Shown here: piece after piece, positions 30,394 through 41,373 of the stretch
Position numbering within the stretch: position 1 is the first letter of the stretch
How the letters are laid out: each line of letters opens with the position of its first letter
Position numbers and translations under genes: made by a program
NCBI GenBank assembly: GCA_012656075.1
Contig: JAAKBF010000056.1
Location: 496,001 to 560,000 of the forward strand
DNA: 64,000 nucleotides
Source of the DNA: Phytophthora hibernalis
Taxonomy: Eukaryota > Oomycota > Peronosporomycetes > Peronosporales > Peronosporaceae
Direction of reading: 5' to 3'
Notes under the pieces: generated by a model
Database searches by the model: none
What the model saw: the letters and a program-made list of their open reading frames with translations, nothing else
What the model was told of the DNA's origin: nothing

Positions 30394-31620
30394 TCAATTG
30401 AGCGAAATCTTTGCCTCACCAAGTGCGTCTACGGTCCATTGAGGGTAGTCACGATTGGGGAACTGCTGCAGCATGAAGTTGCGGACGAACAGCTCAAACT
30501 TTCCATCGATAACCGACTGCCGCAGTCTACGCATGAGGTTCAACATGTACGTGACGTTGTGGTATGTGATGAGGTGCGCGCCAATGCTGCCCGTCGTCTC
30601 CTCTGCATCGCCGAAAGTCTCCTCTTTCTTCAGCAACACTCGCAGGTATGCTCGTGTGTACTTCTTGCACACGAAGCACTCACAAGTGTCATCAATGGGT
30701 CGGTCATCGTCCTCGCACTTGGCACTTTTCAACTTCAAAGGCCCCAAGGCACAATCGCCGTGCCAAATCGCGCCGTGCGAGTCGGGTACACGCAGTCAAA
30801 CATATCTACGCCCAGAGCAGAGCACACGACGAGATCCAGTGGGTAGCCAACCCCCATCAAATACCGAGGTTTGTTCTCCGGCAGTTGAGCTGTGCAGCGT
30901 GCCACCACTTTCCAGAAGGCCTCCTTCGACTCTCCTCCTGCCAATCCGCCGATAGCGTATCCAGGCAGGTCACGCTTGACAAGTTCACTGACACATTGGT
31001 CTCGTAGTCCGCCTTCACTCACATCCAGTCCACCTGCACAATACCGAACAAGTTCTGTTTGTCCGGATGAGCATGAGCTTGGATGCAGCGGTCCAGCCAG
31101 CGCACCGTGCGTCCACAGGCTTCCTTGAACCGTTCGTCGTCATCAGCCAAACTCGAAACCACGTCGTCCAGAGCCATGATGATGTCCGCCCCAATGCGGT
31201 TCTGGTGGCCGATGGACGCCTCGGGGTCAAAACCATCGTAGATCCGTCCACGAAGCTCTCAAACTGGACGCCGTGCTCCGACACCTCACAGAGTCTCGAG
31301 AGACTCACCATCTGGAACCCTCCCGAGTCGGTCAACAAGTTGCGTGGCCACTGCATAAACTCGTGTAGTTTGCCAGGTAATTGCGCCAACACGTCTGTAC
31401 CTGGACGTAGAGCCAAGTGGTACGTGTTGGACAGGAAGATCTGGCAGTCCACAGGTTCGTCCTCCATCTGAGGAGTGGTGAGTCCCTTGATGGCGCCTTG
31501 CGTCCCCACAGGCATAAACACGGGCGTACGGACGGGTCCATGGGGCAAAGTGAGCGTTGCAGCGCGTGCTCGATGGTGTTTCGCCAGCACTTCGAAGGTC
31601 AAAGCACTCGGCATCTTCAT
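30394..31620 (-). CDS. Queuine tRNA-ribosyltransferase catalytic subunit (TGT)
   Basis: About 408 codons. Starts MKMPSALTFEVLAKHHRARA at 31620. Motifs: TPVFMPVGTQGAIKGLT, ILSNTYHL-type FLSNTYHLALRPG, LLTDSGGFQMVSLS (active-site Asp), GYAIGGLAGGESKE, LGVDMFDCVYPTR (nucleophile Asp), and zinc ligands CECFVC plus a downstream His (YHNVTYML). It exchanges guanine 34 for queuine in GUN-anticodon tRNAs. The frame breaks three times (near 31,218, 31,030 and 30,745), each explained by one missing G or C in a short run. These look like assembly errors in a conserved gene. Confidence 0.85.
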
Positions 31621-31922
31621 CTGTAGACACTTTGTGCTAGAAACACTACGTGAGACTAGATGGCATTAGTGGCCCAGAGACGTCGAAAACGATGGTTTTG
31701 TTTTGATATTTGCAGGTTTAATGATGTACTCGACGCATGCGGAGGCCGACGGCAAAGCCACAAGACGGCGAAAAGTTCATTTGGTGACTACTTTTTGCTG
31801 TCGAAATGGTCTCAACCTGAAGTTACTGCAACATCATTTCCTACACTTGTTTCAATGAGGAAAACCCTGCAGTCACGACCTCCGCATGAGGGAAAAGTTA
31901 AGGGACGTAAGAGGGAGAGAGT

Positions 31923-32247
31923 CTACTCCTCCTTGAAGTACTGCACGCCCTGGAACGCGCCCTCCTCGCGCTGCTCGTTCCAACGCTCCATCTGATTGGA
32001 TGAAATTGACGCAGTTAGTGATTCTGATTGGATAATAATCAAAGGCTCAGATGATAACACGTACCCAGGAGCTCGGACACAGCGAAGACGCGTACTGGAA
32101 GTACTTCTTGCACGAGTCCTCGTCGCCATCGTTGTTCTTGAGGCACAGGACGTACTCGTTGTAGCGCGTCCAGCAGTGCTGCGCCTGGTTCGTGTTGGGG
32201 AAACGCGGGTCCAGCGGCGCGGTCTTGAGCTTGGCTTCGGCGGGCAT
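31923..32247 (-). CDS. Cytochrome c oxidase subunit 6B
   Basis: Exon 1 spans 32247-32065 and exon 2 31991-31923; intron 32064-31992 has GT-AG ends. The 83-residue product MPAEAKLKTAPLDPRFPNTN contains the twin cysteine pairs of the family: QHCWTRYNEYVLCLKNN (C-x9-C) and SCKKYFQYASSLCPSSW (C-x10-C). The exon 2 end is MERWNEQREEGAFQG. Located in the mitochondrial intermembrane space as part of complex IV. Intact. Confidence 0.88.
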
Positions 32248-32560
32248 ATTGACAGCTTTCGAGATAGGTTTTCTGGCACTGAACGGGCGGACGAGGGCCG
32301 CAGGAACGAGGGGCGAGGCGAGACCACCGGGCTCCTTGTTTTTGTGACCGAAGTAGGGTTTCTACCAATAGGAAGACGGATTGAGATATTTATGGACCAA
32401 TCCTGGAGCTATTGTGGAATAAAAGCCAATCATACGAGGCGAGTTTCAGTGTGAAACAAGTTACTTACCAACGACTTCAGGGGCGACTTAAGGACTTGAG
32501 CTTGAAGGCTGTTGAAACATCAAGTGGCGGCTGTATTTTGCTACATATGCCTTGTTCTCT

Positions 32561-33814
32561 ACGCTACATTTGTGCCGTGGGCTACATCGTTTGGTGCCCA
32601 TCGTCTACTTTACTTGGACGCTTTGCTGCATCTTATTTGTCCTTTGACTTCTTGGCAGTGTCGGACTTGGCCTCCTGGGACGGCTTCTTGCTCTCCTTCT
32701 TCTCCTCGACCGGCTTGGCAGACGTTTCGTCCACGGCAACAGTAGCAGACTCCTTTCCAGCAACAGCATCAGTGTCAGTCGTAGCAGACTCGTAGCCAGA
32801 GTAGCCCGGGTACCCGTAGCCGTAGCCGAGGTTACCCGGGTAACCGTATCCGAAGGACGAGTACGAGTCGGGGTAGTAGCCGAAGCCTCCGCCGTACGAC
32901 GAGTAGTCCGGGTAGCCGTATCCATTGTAGTCGTAGCTTCCGTAGCCCTTGTTGTAGTCGTAGATGTTCTTGCCATAGTAGTCATCGCCGTAGCTGTAGT
33001 CATCGTGGCCGTAGTCATCGTGGCCGTAGTCGTTGTGGCCATAGTCGTCGTGGCCGTAGTCATCGCAGCCCTTGCCGTAGCTGTAGCTAAAGCCGCTACC
33101 GTAGCTCTTGTAGTCGTAGTCGTCGTGACCGTAGCCCTTCTTGTACTCGTCGTAGTCCTTCTTGCCGTAGTCCTTGCGATCGTAGTCGTCGTGCTTGCGG
33201 TCATAGTCGTCGTGCTTGTGGTCATGCTTGCGGCCATAGTCGTAGTCATCATGCTTGCGGTCGTGGTCGTCGTGCTTGCGGCCATAGTCGTAGTCGGACG
33301 ACTCGGTGGTGGCCTTGTCATCGGCGAGGCGGCGACGGTAGTGCTTGTCGTGGCGGTGCTTCTTCGGGTGTCCGTAGTTGGAGCCCAAGTTTCGGCGCGG
33401 CGCGATTCCACGGGCGTCGGTCGCGTGCAGGATCGAGGCCGTGACGCACAGGCCGAACACGAGGAGAAGGTTGGAGTGCATGTTGGGTCGAGGAGCTCGA
33501 GTTGGTTGGTTGGTGGGTTGGTTGACGGTCTAGTGCGGAGGAGGAGGCGAAATGGAAAGTGAGAGTGCAAGGAGTGCCCGAACAAATCTGCAGCGCAGTT
33601 GGACTTCGGTGGCTCGGTCGCGAGATCTACGTAGATGACAGCAAGGTTCGAGGGTCCATTGCATTCACTGGATCTAGTGTAGTCTCTCGCGGGTGTCGGA
33701 TCCATCGATCGATTATAGTGTCTTGCCTGTCAATTTGAAAGGCGAGAGAAGCTGATGAAGAAGCTTGTGGTCGAGCATTTTTATTTCACTTATTAAGTGA
33801 ACCAGTCGTCCGAT
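32561..33814. repeat. Left arm of a large inverted repeat
   Basis: This 1,254-bp segment is the reverse complement of 34326-35579 with no indels: paired coordinates sum to 68,140 throughout, and the encoded proteins match in every frame. It contains one whole Tyr-rich gene plus its upstream region. Beyond the outer edge only short similarity (GCCTTGTTCT) remains. Confidence 0.9.
32633..33481 (-). CDS. Secreted Tyr/Gly/Asp/His-rich repeat protein, copy 1
   Basis: 282 residues. Signal peptide MHSNLLLVFGLCVTASILHA, cut near TDA/RG. A basic segment follows (KKHRHDKHYRRRLADDK), then a KHDDYDRK/YGHDDYGH repeat region (about residues 60-165), a GYG/YPGYxGY-rich region (about 165-235) and a Lys/Glu/Ser tail. 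Composition resembles extracellular matrix, adhesive or cell-wall proteins, and charged HD-repeats could bind metal. RRRL-ADD after the signal peptide is reminiscent of, but not, an RXLR motif. No family recognised. An identical copy is at 34659-35507 and a near-identical one at 43600-44448. Confidence 0.72.
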   Translation of the reverse strand: MHSNLLLVFGLCVTASILHATDARGIAPRRNLGSNYGHPKKHRHDKHYRRRLADDKATTESSDYDYGRKHDDHDRKHDDYDYGRKHDHKHDDYDRKHDDYDRKDYGKKDYDEYKKGYGHDDYDYKSYGSGFSYSYGKGCDDYGHDDYGHNDYGHDDYGHDDYSYGDDYYGKNIYDYNKGYGSYDYNGYGYPDYSSYGGGFGYYPDSYSSFGYGYPGNLGYGYGYPGYSGYESATTDTDAVAGKESATVAVDETSAKPVEEKKESKKPSQEAKSDTAKKSKDK

Positions 33815-34325
33815 GAATGAGCTCTTAAAAAAGCTGAGCAATCAATTTTTTGTCGCCTTAAAAATAGGGAATGACATACCATATGGTATCGGTGTCAACC
33901 ACGACCCCCAAACGGCATATTTGTCCGGTCACACTGGCACCGGTAGTATACCGATACAATATCGGTTCCGACCACGGCCCCCAAAAAGCTTAATCGTCCC
34001 CTCCCCGGTATACCGATTACGTATCGGTGACACGGTCACACGAGAACCGGTATACCGATTACATATCGGTGACAACCACGAACGTTCGTATGTTTTGACT
34101 CTAGAATCTGTTTATTAAATTGACCCGACCGGTGTAGATTGACATGACCCGATCGGCTTCAGTTACCGACACGAGTACCAGCAGCACGCTCTAAAGCTAC
34201 TAGTATTGTTTCTTGCAAACGCCATCAGTTTTTTCTTCAAGTTTACCGAAAAGTTCAAAGAGTCAATGTATAGTTGGTCTAACTTGAAATCTCCTGGCAT
34301 TTACACGTTGCTCTCACTTATTAAT
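33815..34325. other. Spacer of the inverted repeat with short direct repeats
   Basis: 511 bp, AT-rich, no gene. Two direct copies of a 28-base unit beginning CCGGTATACCGATTAC lie at 34005-34032 and 34047-34074; each contains inverted ATCGGT/ACCGAT words. The segment 34085-34175 is shared with the right end of the window (63,530-63,650). Confidence 0.6.
34085..34175. repeat. Dispersed repeat, copy A
   Basis: The stretch from CGTATGTTTTGACTCTAGAATC through TTGACCCGACCGGTGTAGAT to TGACATGACCCGATCGGCTT recurs in inverse orientation at about 63,530-63,650 with a few differences. This points to a small dispersed element, possibly a transposon end. No coding capacity. Confidence 0.55.
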
Positions 34326-35579
34326 ATCGGACGACTGGTTCACTTAATAAGTGAAATAAAAATGCTCGACCACAAGCTTCTTCATCAGCTTCTCTCGCCT
34401 TTCAAATTGACAGGCAAGACACTATAATCGATCGATGGATCCGACACCCGCGAGAGACTACACTAGATCCAGTGAATGCAATGGACCCTCGAACCTTGCT
34501 GTCATCTACGTAGATCTCGCGACCGAGCCACCGAAGTCCAACTGCGCTGCAGATTTGTTCGGGCACTCCTTGCACTCTCACTTTCCATTTCGCCTCCTCC
34601 TCCGCACTAGACCGTCAACCAACCCACCAACCAACCAACTCGAGCTCCTCGACCCAACATGCACTCCAACCTTCTCCTCGTGTTCGGCCTGTGCGTCACG
34701 GCCTCGATCCTGCACGCGACCGACGCCCGTGGAATCGCGCCGCGCCGAAACTTGGGCTCCAACTACGGACACCCGAAGAAGCACCGCCACGACAAGCACT
34801 ACCGTCGCCGCCTCGCCGATGACAAGGCCACCACCGAGTCGTCCGACTACGACTATGGCCGCAAGCACGACGACCACGACCGCAAGCATGATGACTACGA
34901 CTATGGCCGCAAGCATGACCACAAGCACGACGACTATGACCGCAAGCACGACGACTACGATCGCAAGGACTACGGCAAGAAGGACTACGACGAGTACAAG
35001 AAGGGCTACGGTCACGACGACTACGACTACAAGAGCTACGGTAGCGGCTTTAGCTACAGCTACGGCAAGGGCTGCGATGACTACGGCCACGACGACTATG
35101 GCCACAACGACTACGGCCACGATGACTACGGCCACGATGACTACAGCTACGGCGATGACTACTATGGCAAGAACATCTACGACTACAACAAGGGCTACGG
35201 AAGCTACGACTACAATGGATACGGCTACCCGGACTACTCGTCGTACGGCGGAGGCTTCGGCTACTACCCCGACTCGTACTCGTCCTTCGGATACGGTTAC
35301 CCGGGTAACCTCGGCTACGGCTACGGGTACCCGGGCTACTCTGGCTACGAGTCTGCTACGACTGACACTGATGCTGTTGCTGGAAAGGAGTCTGCTACTG
35401 TTGCCGTGGACGAAACGTCTGCCAAGCCGGTCGAGGAGAAGAAGGAGAGCAAGAAGCCGTCCCAGGAGGCCAAGTCCGACACTGCCAAGAAGTCAAAGGA
35501 CAAATAAGATGCAGCAAAGCGTCCAAGTAAAGTAGACGATGGGCACCAAACGATGTAGCCCACGGCACAAATGTAGCGT
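34326..35579. repeat. Right arm of a large inverted repeat
   Basis: Mirror image of 32561-33814 (see that entry). The inner boundary is sharp: ATCGGACGAC at 34326 pairs with GTCGTCCGAT ending 33814, and the adjacent bases no longer pair. Confidence 0.9.
34659..35507 (+). CDS. Secreted Tyr/Gly/Asp/His-rich repeat protein, copy 2
   Basis: The same 282-residue protein as 32633-33481, identical at every residue, in divergent orientation. The two genes are transcribed away from the shared spacer, so their promoters lie in the arms. Identity over the whole arm implies very recent duplication, gene conversion, or an assembly artefact. Confidence 0.72.
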   Translation: MHSNLLLVFGLCVTASILHATDARGIAPRRNLGSNYGHPKKHRHDKHYRRRLADDKATTESSDYDYGRKHDDHDRKHDDYDYGRKHDHKHDDYDRKHDDYDRKDYGKKDYDEYKKGYGHDDYDYKSYGSGFSYSYGKGCDDYGHDDYGHNDYGHDDYGHDDYSYGDDYYGKNIYDYNKGYGSYDYNGYGYPDYSSYGGGFGYYPDSYSSFGYGYPGNLGYGYGYPGYSGYESATTDTDAVAGKESATVAVDETSAKPVEEKKESKKPSQEAKSDTAKKSKDK

Positions 35580-35820
35580 TAGCAGAACAAGGCAGCTGTA
35601 AACTCAAAAGTACAACCGCCACTTGATGTCGTTTTTCAACGTTTCAACTTGTCTCTTACAAATTTCGCGTTAAAATTCCGACTCGAAACGGCGCGTTCCT
35701 ATTGGTCCGCGCGAAATAAAGTCGGAACGGCTCTCCATCTTGAGTCCTCGCGACATTATCCGGCGTTTGCTGCATTGGTCCCCCACTCCTCCTTCTTCTC
35801 TCTCCGTCTCCTTCCCTCCA

Positions 35821-37073
35821 ATGAGCGCCGTAGACGACGTGGCCGAGCGTATCCATCGCCTGGACGAGACGCGCGCCTCTAAAACGCAGCAACTGCGGCT
35901 CCTGCAGCACGAAATCCGCTACAATTCCGTTACAGGCGTGGACGAGCGTCTGACTCTGGTCAAAGCGTGGCGCAGCTGGAGATTAAGGTGGAGGGAGGTC
36001 GAAACATGCTCTTCAAAGCGGGGTTTCTCTCCGGTCAACGGACGTACGTGCGTGTGGCGGTGGAGGTGAACGAACAGTTGAAGAGCACTACAGTTATGGA
36101 GCATAAAATGACTACTAAGAGACCGGTGGAATTTGCTCCGAAATGGAGCGAAGTGCTGCTGTTTCAAGGCCTCCCAGCTGCTGTGGGGACGTTGAGACTG
36201 GACGTGATGCAGGAGGAGAGAATTGGGGCCGATGAAGTGATGGGGACGGTCATTTTACCTTGGCTACGCTGCAGAACCAGAGGAAGAGGGAAAAGTGGCA
36301 CGTGCTACAGAAATATGACAAGGACACGTCTGGCGAGATCCTTTTTAGCTCCAGATTCCAGAGATCTCCGGTAAGGAGATTTTTTCTTTTTTTCTTAAGG
36401 TTTGTCTGATCTTATTTGTGGTTTGATGTTTTGATGCAGATTTCGGCGTTGGAGCTGGAGTTGGAGTTGTTGCAGAATCAAGCGAACGAGCTGCATTTGT
36501 TTGTTGGACGCCATCAGAATTTGGTGGCGTTGCCGACGCCAGAGGCGAGAAATTCGATGACCTTTAAACCGTTGCAGGGAAGGTGGTGCCGGAGGAGACG
36601 CCGGAACGAACGGCGTCGACGAGATTTTCGGCTGTGGCGTCGTTCCCGCCTTCTATGCGCAAACGAGGAGCTGAGAACAGCAGTGCGTGTGGGAATGTGG
36701 AGATGCACGAAGCTCCGAGGGCGAAGAGGCAGCGCGTGGTGGATACGGACAAGCAGGTGAACTCGCTCTCGGATCGAATCGCGAATTGGCTGCTACCCAA
36801 TGCGGTACCAGCAGCATCAACACCTAAGAAAGTGGAGAGTGCGCTCAAAATGGAGCATTCGCTGGAGAGAATGCTGGAATGGCTTCAAGTCAATTCTTCC
36901 CGTTTAAGCAACGACAAGCCGCCCCTGGACCTCGACGACAAAAGCGAACTGGTCGAGCAACTACCCCACTAAAGACGCCGTCGACGCTGCAAGCCATTGA
37001 AAAGTGGATTTTCACGGATAAAGACGGGAACCGTCGTGATCTGCCATTCGGACGACAAGCACCGTCATATTAA
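35821..37073 (+). CDS. C2-domain protein with coiled coils
   Basis: Starts MSAVDDVAERIHRLDETRAS at 35821 (coiled N-terminus). A C2-like domain follows: QLEIKVEGGRNML, TYVRVAVEVNEQLKSTTVME, FAPKWSEVLLFQGL, TLRLDVMQEERIG (about 35,967-36,270). An intron (about 36,372-36,439, GTAAGG to GCAG) precedes a second coiled segment (ISALELELELLQNQANELHL). A Lys/Arg-rich region (APRAKRQRVV) and the tail IEKWIFTDKDGNRRDLPFG end at 37073. One-base breaks near 35,965, 36,262, 36,580 and 36,965 must be bridged; all look like single-base losses. C2 domains bind membranes or partners. Exact role unknown. Confidence 0.55.
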
Positions 37074-37819
37074 CATAGCCTTGTACCTAAATCCACCAGA
37101 CCCTTTGATTCCAGGTTAATGAATGGGTTCAACGTTAACGTTATCTGCAATTTTAAGGTCTTGAAACCCAAGCGAATCATGCGCAAATAAATCGCTGTTG
37201 GGGCAAATGTGAATACGCACGGTGTTACCGGTAATGGCTGTTTCGGCTCTTCGAGGTGGCAACAACGTGTTACATTAAGATTACTACTACGTGAAAGCTT
37301 CGTTGCTCCCGATGATTACTGCTCTAGGATTGAGGCCGTGCACTTGCTGCAGGGGCGAAAGTTTTCAATAAACTGGTACTAGCAATATGGTGTCGTCGAC
37401 CCAGTGTTAGTTTTGGAAACAAGCTTCTTACTCGAAGTACTTCGCTTGCCTAATCAATGCTGGCACCGATATCTAAGAGAGCCCAGATAACTTCCGCGGC
37501 TTGCAAGAGTGCCCAGAATAATTCCTTGGTTATAGCATCACTGCTTCGTTTCAAATGAATGTTCAACTACAGTGTACATACATGTACATGTATGGTCGTT
37601 TTGGTTTTCGGCAGAAATTATCAGGGCCGTAAAATGGAGCACCTTAGCTTGTTGCCTACAAATAAGTCGACCAAATCTCATGTCTCTAATAAAAATTGCT
37701 CCGTTGCTTGGTCGCTCGGTTTCTCTTGCAAGGTAGGTAGGTAGGTAGGTATTCGCACCGTGCTCATGTAGAACTTCCAAAGCGTTGTAATGATAATTTC
37801 AGCTGTATTACATGCATCG
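37074..37819. other. Intergenic, no gene recognised
   Basis: Noncoding, with a short GTAG tandem run (about 37,733-37,750) and TACATGTACATG words near 37,576. Nothing else supportable. Confidence 0.35.
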
Positions 37820-38290
37820 TGAAACTATTTTAAAAGTTTCACGATATCTTGATGACCACGAAGCTGCAGAAATGGCTCCTTAACTTGTGGGAACTTAAAT
37901 GTCCGTACCAGAAATCTTACAGCTTCAATGTTACGAAGAACTGTACTGGAAGTATTATCGCACTCAACAGCGCTGCTGGATACCATTTTCCATTAAAACG
38001 TGCACAACTTCCATGTTATCAGCTTGAACAGCATATATTTAACCTGCGTTCCATGTTTTATTGGTGCCATTTGCCATCCATTTCTCGTTCCAATATAATG
38101 TTCACAACTTAGGAGTAACCACAACATGTATTAATATGCTTCAAAGTATTAGATGCAAGCTGCTGCAATTAGTCCCATGAAGTCGTTGTTAATGGTGTGA
38201 ATCTCCGCTCCAGACTCCAGCACCAGCGAGAATTACTATTCTTTGCTACAAAGCGAAGCAACTCCTTCCCTTTAGTTCCTTTAGATCGTG
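37820..38290 (-). pseudogene. Ankyrin-repeat gene relic
   Basis: Minus-strand translation in mixed frames gives ankyrin-type pieces in the right order: LVLESGAEIHTINNDFMGLI (about 38,225-38,165), DNMEVVHVLMENG (about 38,010), NIEAVRFLVR (about 37,930) and RGHQDIVKLLK (about 37,855). Stops and shifts are frequent, so the gene is dead. Ankyrin proteins of this sort are common, rapidly lost families in oomycetes. Confidence 0.5.
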
Positions 38291-38630
38291 GTGCTGAAGA
38301 AATTCATTTGAAGCTCTGCGGATCTGGATAACAATAATGAAAGCTGAGTGAAGGTGCTGACACCCGCGTCGAGCAATGAGTGTCTTGTTTGTGAGTCCGG
38401 GCGCAAAACAGTCTTGTTAGTGAAGCATACGCTTGCGTTCGTCTGCATCAATTTCGCACCTTAGAACTCGCATCTTAGAACTTGCTCTGAGAACAATTTT
38501 TCACAATGAATCGCTCGACAACGCTTCTTATCAATTTATGTCTTCATTAAATGGTTTGGTTGCCATCAGTATTGCTAGACGAAGAGTGCTTTCGAGTGCA
38601 TTACTGAAGGCACAGGCGCTGAGGAGATTT

Positions 38631-39154
38631 TTACGCAACTCCGTGAATACGGTTCATGAAGGCGGTGTACTGGGTGAACAGGGTATCGTAGTGACTGCCC
38701 ACACCTGCGAGTCTACTCTTGATCACATCATCTGTGAGGCCAAGCGCGTACCAATTCCGAAACGTTGTCTCGGCGTTCTTTGGATTAATCAGCATCGTTT
38801 CCAAATTCTTCTTGACGAAAACCTTGTTTAGATAGGATTTTTGATTGACAAGCAAATCCGCGTACGCCTTGATCACATTAGCGTCCAGGGACTTCGGAGT
38901 GATCAAGTGCCCGACTTTCGCCTTTTGGAGGTGAGCTTTAGGATAACATCGTCCAGCGAGGCACTGACTCTTTCTTCTTCAGCCTCGGTCCACTTCTTTC
39001 CACGCAGCGAGCGGTTGCCAACAGGGAGATGACCCTCTGCCTGGGGTACGCCCGCCGTCGCCATCTTGGAGATCTTGGTCTGGTCTACCGATGCAGCGTC
39101 ACAGCTAGCAAGGACGACCACCACAGCCGCAAGAGAAACGAAGCTCAGACGCAT
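38631..39154 (-). CDS. RXLR-EER effector with WY-type domain
   Basis: The start at 39154 gives signal peptide MRLSFVSLAAVVVVLASCDA. RSLR at about residues 49-52 is followed by EAEEER at about 57-62, the canonical RXLR-dEER pair for delivery into plant cells. After a one-base break near 38,905, the C-terminal frame has a helical WY-like domain (ETTFRNWYALGLTDDVIKSR, then LFTQYTAFMNRIH). About 173 residues, the usual effector size. It acts inside host cells; the target cannot be inferred. It lies in an AT-rich, gene-poor stretch, as such effectors usually do. Confidence 0.82.
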
Positions 39155-41373
39155 GATTGCTTGGAGTCGTCGACGTGAGCACTTGAGTCCTTGAGGGCAA
39201 AATGAGAAATGAGGTACACCAGTACAGTACTTCACGCTGGGAAAGGTCCACGAACAGCAAAGCCAGGTTGGATCTACACATGTTGCCGCTTTGCTTTTGT
39301 TCTAAGCACGCTGGCCAAGAGAGGCCACAAGTGAAAATCACGCCTCCTAAAATCTGGAGTTTGGTCCGAAAAACGTCTTTTGACCTTTTGTTATTTCATT
39401 TGGTCTTTTTTAACATTTGATTTAAAAATATTTTTTGTTTTACAAGCTCAATATGCAACTATTGACGCAAGTTATGGTTGCTACCGGTAAAATCAACATA
39501 AGCAACTTACACCTACCGGTATTGACGCAAGCTAACCGTTTTTAACCAAACATTCAGAAATACACACCTTTGACGTTTCTCGATTATGTCTCCTTTATGA
39601 TCAAGTCATTAATCTGTTGTCCAGGTTTAGTAAATGCACTCTACACTGTACATATAGAGTCTATTAGACTATTACTGTAGTACATGTCATACTTCGAAGT
39701 ACCGGTACATGTACTTGTATTGATCTGTTGTCTATATGTACCAATCATCACTTCGCCAAGCGCTCTGTTTGTCATTTTTATTATCAGGCGGCGTCCCCAT
39801 CGCAGGCTAGAAAACGATGCGCAACGCTTTGAGCCTTCTGGCTTGATCAACTACGAAGTTTTATACGGTACATGTACAGTATATACTCCGCCACATCTCG
39901 TTTTACCATCCCAGTTGTTTATATGTAGCCGTGCGTGATGGAAATGCAAGATGGGACAGGAGAGAGCGTCACTTCAAAATGCTTGTGTATTTTTTACGAG
40001 TGAGGGGTATCAGTGATACTATCACCACCACACTTATCGGGCCACCACCAGTGAATACAGAATTTATTATTTTAATAATAATATTTAAAAAAATGAAGTA
40101 CATTACTGGCCGAAGCTGTATTTCTGGCGATCGACATCGTGTTTTCAGTGTTTAGGTAGTAGATGTATATGGGTACGAGGCGCTATTAATACTGCTACGA
40201 CCCCCTCCCACAAAGCAGTCGTTGATGTTAATGGCGGACTTCGCACGGTGGAGAGCGAGCAGTTTCGTGGCTCCCACAGAATCGACCTGGTTGCAGTGTA
40301 GACAACACATAGTGCCTGATGGTTTGCGCGGCATACTTATAAGATTTGCACAGCATTGGTATTAATAGCTTTCATCAGAATCGTGAGCCACTCCAGCCTC
40401 GGTGGCTTACCTGCTGTACATGTACTTTACATGTACATCCATGTACCGTACCTGTCCATCTTTGATTACTCCGAAATACGAACATGTAGTCGTACATGTG
40501 GTTATGCTTGTGAATTTTCGTCATCAAATATTTTCACGTCTATGATAACTTTCCGAAGCGGCATTACAATCAAAAATCCGTTATTCAGAATGGAGCACCG
40601 ACTTGTTGTGTCCGTGTGATATTCCAGGACGATTCGTGTCGCCACGAACCTGCTGGTTTAAATTGACACCACCTCGGTAACACCCACCACGCCAATACAA
40701 TATAAAATCTAGTCTATTTTGCGCCACTGTAGGTATGATGTATCGTTTATGTACGCATTGTCATCCATTGTTAGATCTCGCTTTGTTAATAGGACAATAA
40801 TTATCATTTCATTCAAGCACCTTTATAATAAACTTATGAAAAATAAATTTTGTAAGCTTAGTGAATAATTACTGTAAATTACTGCATGTATTTGAAGTAT
40901 TACTGTACAGAGTACTGTACATGTATTATATGTACTGTATTACATCTGTGGTACTGTACCGATGTAGTATGTACCGGTGTCGTCCGGTTTATGAATATTA
41001 TTAGCCAATCAAAAGTGAGTTGCAAAGCAGAGTTGCGAGAGTATTTTACCTGAAGCTGGCGGATGTATTCGAAGTTATCCGTGAACTCGCTGGGGAGCGA
41101 TTTCAAGAGAGGAGAATGCAGCTGACGATATGAGCGACGTTGGTGCTGGTGATAAGTTGGTTCAACCTAAACTCACGAAGAAGACACGAAGTCACGATTA
41201 GGATGAAGTCGGTCAATCGATCCATTCTGCTCTTGATAATGAGGTGGGAGTCAGTGGCCGCGATTTTTTTAGTTAATACCATGCAGAGCAGATATGAAGA
41301 AAATGTCGGGCAATGCCAGAGTTGGTCCTTTAATTCGTTATCACGGGTGGCGATGCGGAGATGACACCCGTGG
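39155..41373. other. AT-rich gene-poor stretch with TACATGTAC words
   Basis: About 2.2 kb with no gene recognised. The palindromic word TGTACATG/TACATGTAC and its ACCGGTAC companions recur (near 39,685, 39,710, 39,870, 40,417, 40,433, 40,493, 40,917). A short direct repeat, CCGGTATTGACGCAAG-like, lies near 39,465 and 39,520. No open frame has protein-like composition. Confidence 0.4.

Noticed and set aside
33120..33300. CRISPR-like or satellite array in the Tyr-rich genes
   Set aside because: The repeated units are in-frame codons of the protein repeat and are not spaced by unique sequence.
33005..33562. 185-codon Val-rich ORF antisense to each Tyr-rich gene, and a 366-codon Thr/Arg-rich ORF in the third frame
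   Set aside because: They are mirror products of the Asp/Tyr/His codon repeats (GAC TAC CAC), lacking stops by composition. The signal peptide exists only in the 282-codon frame.
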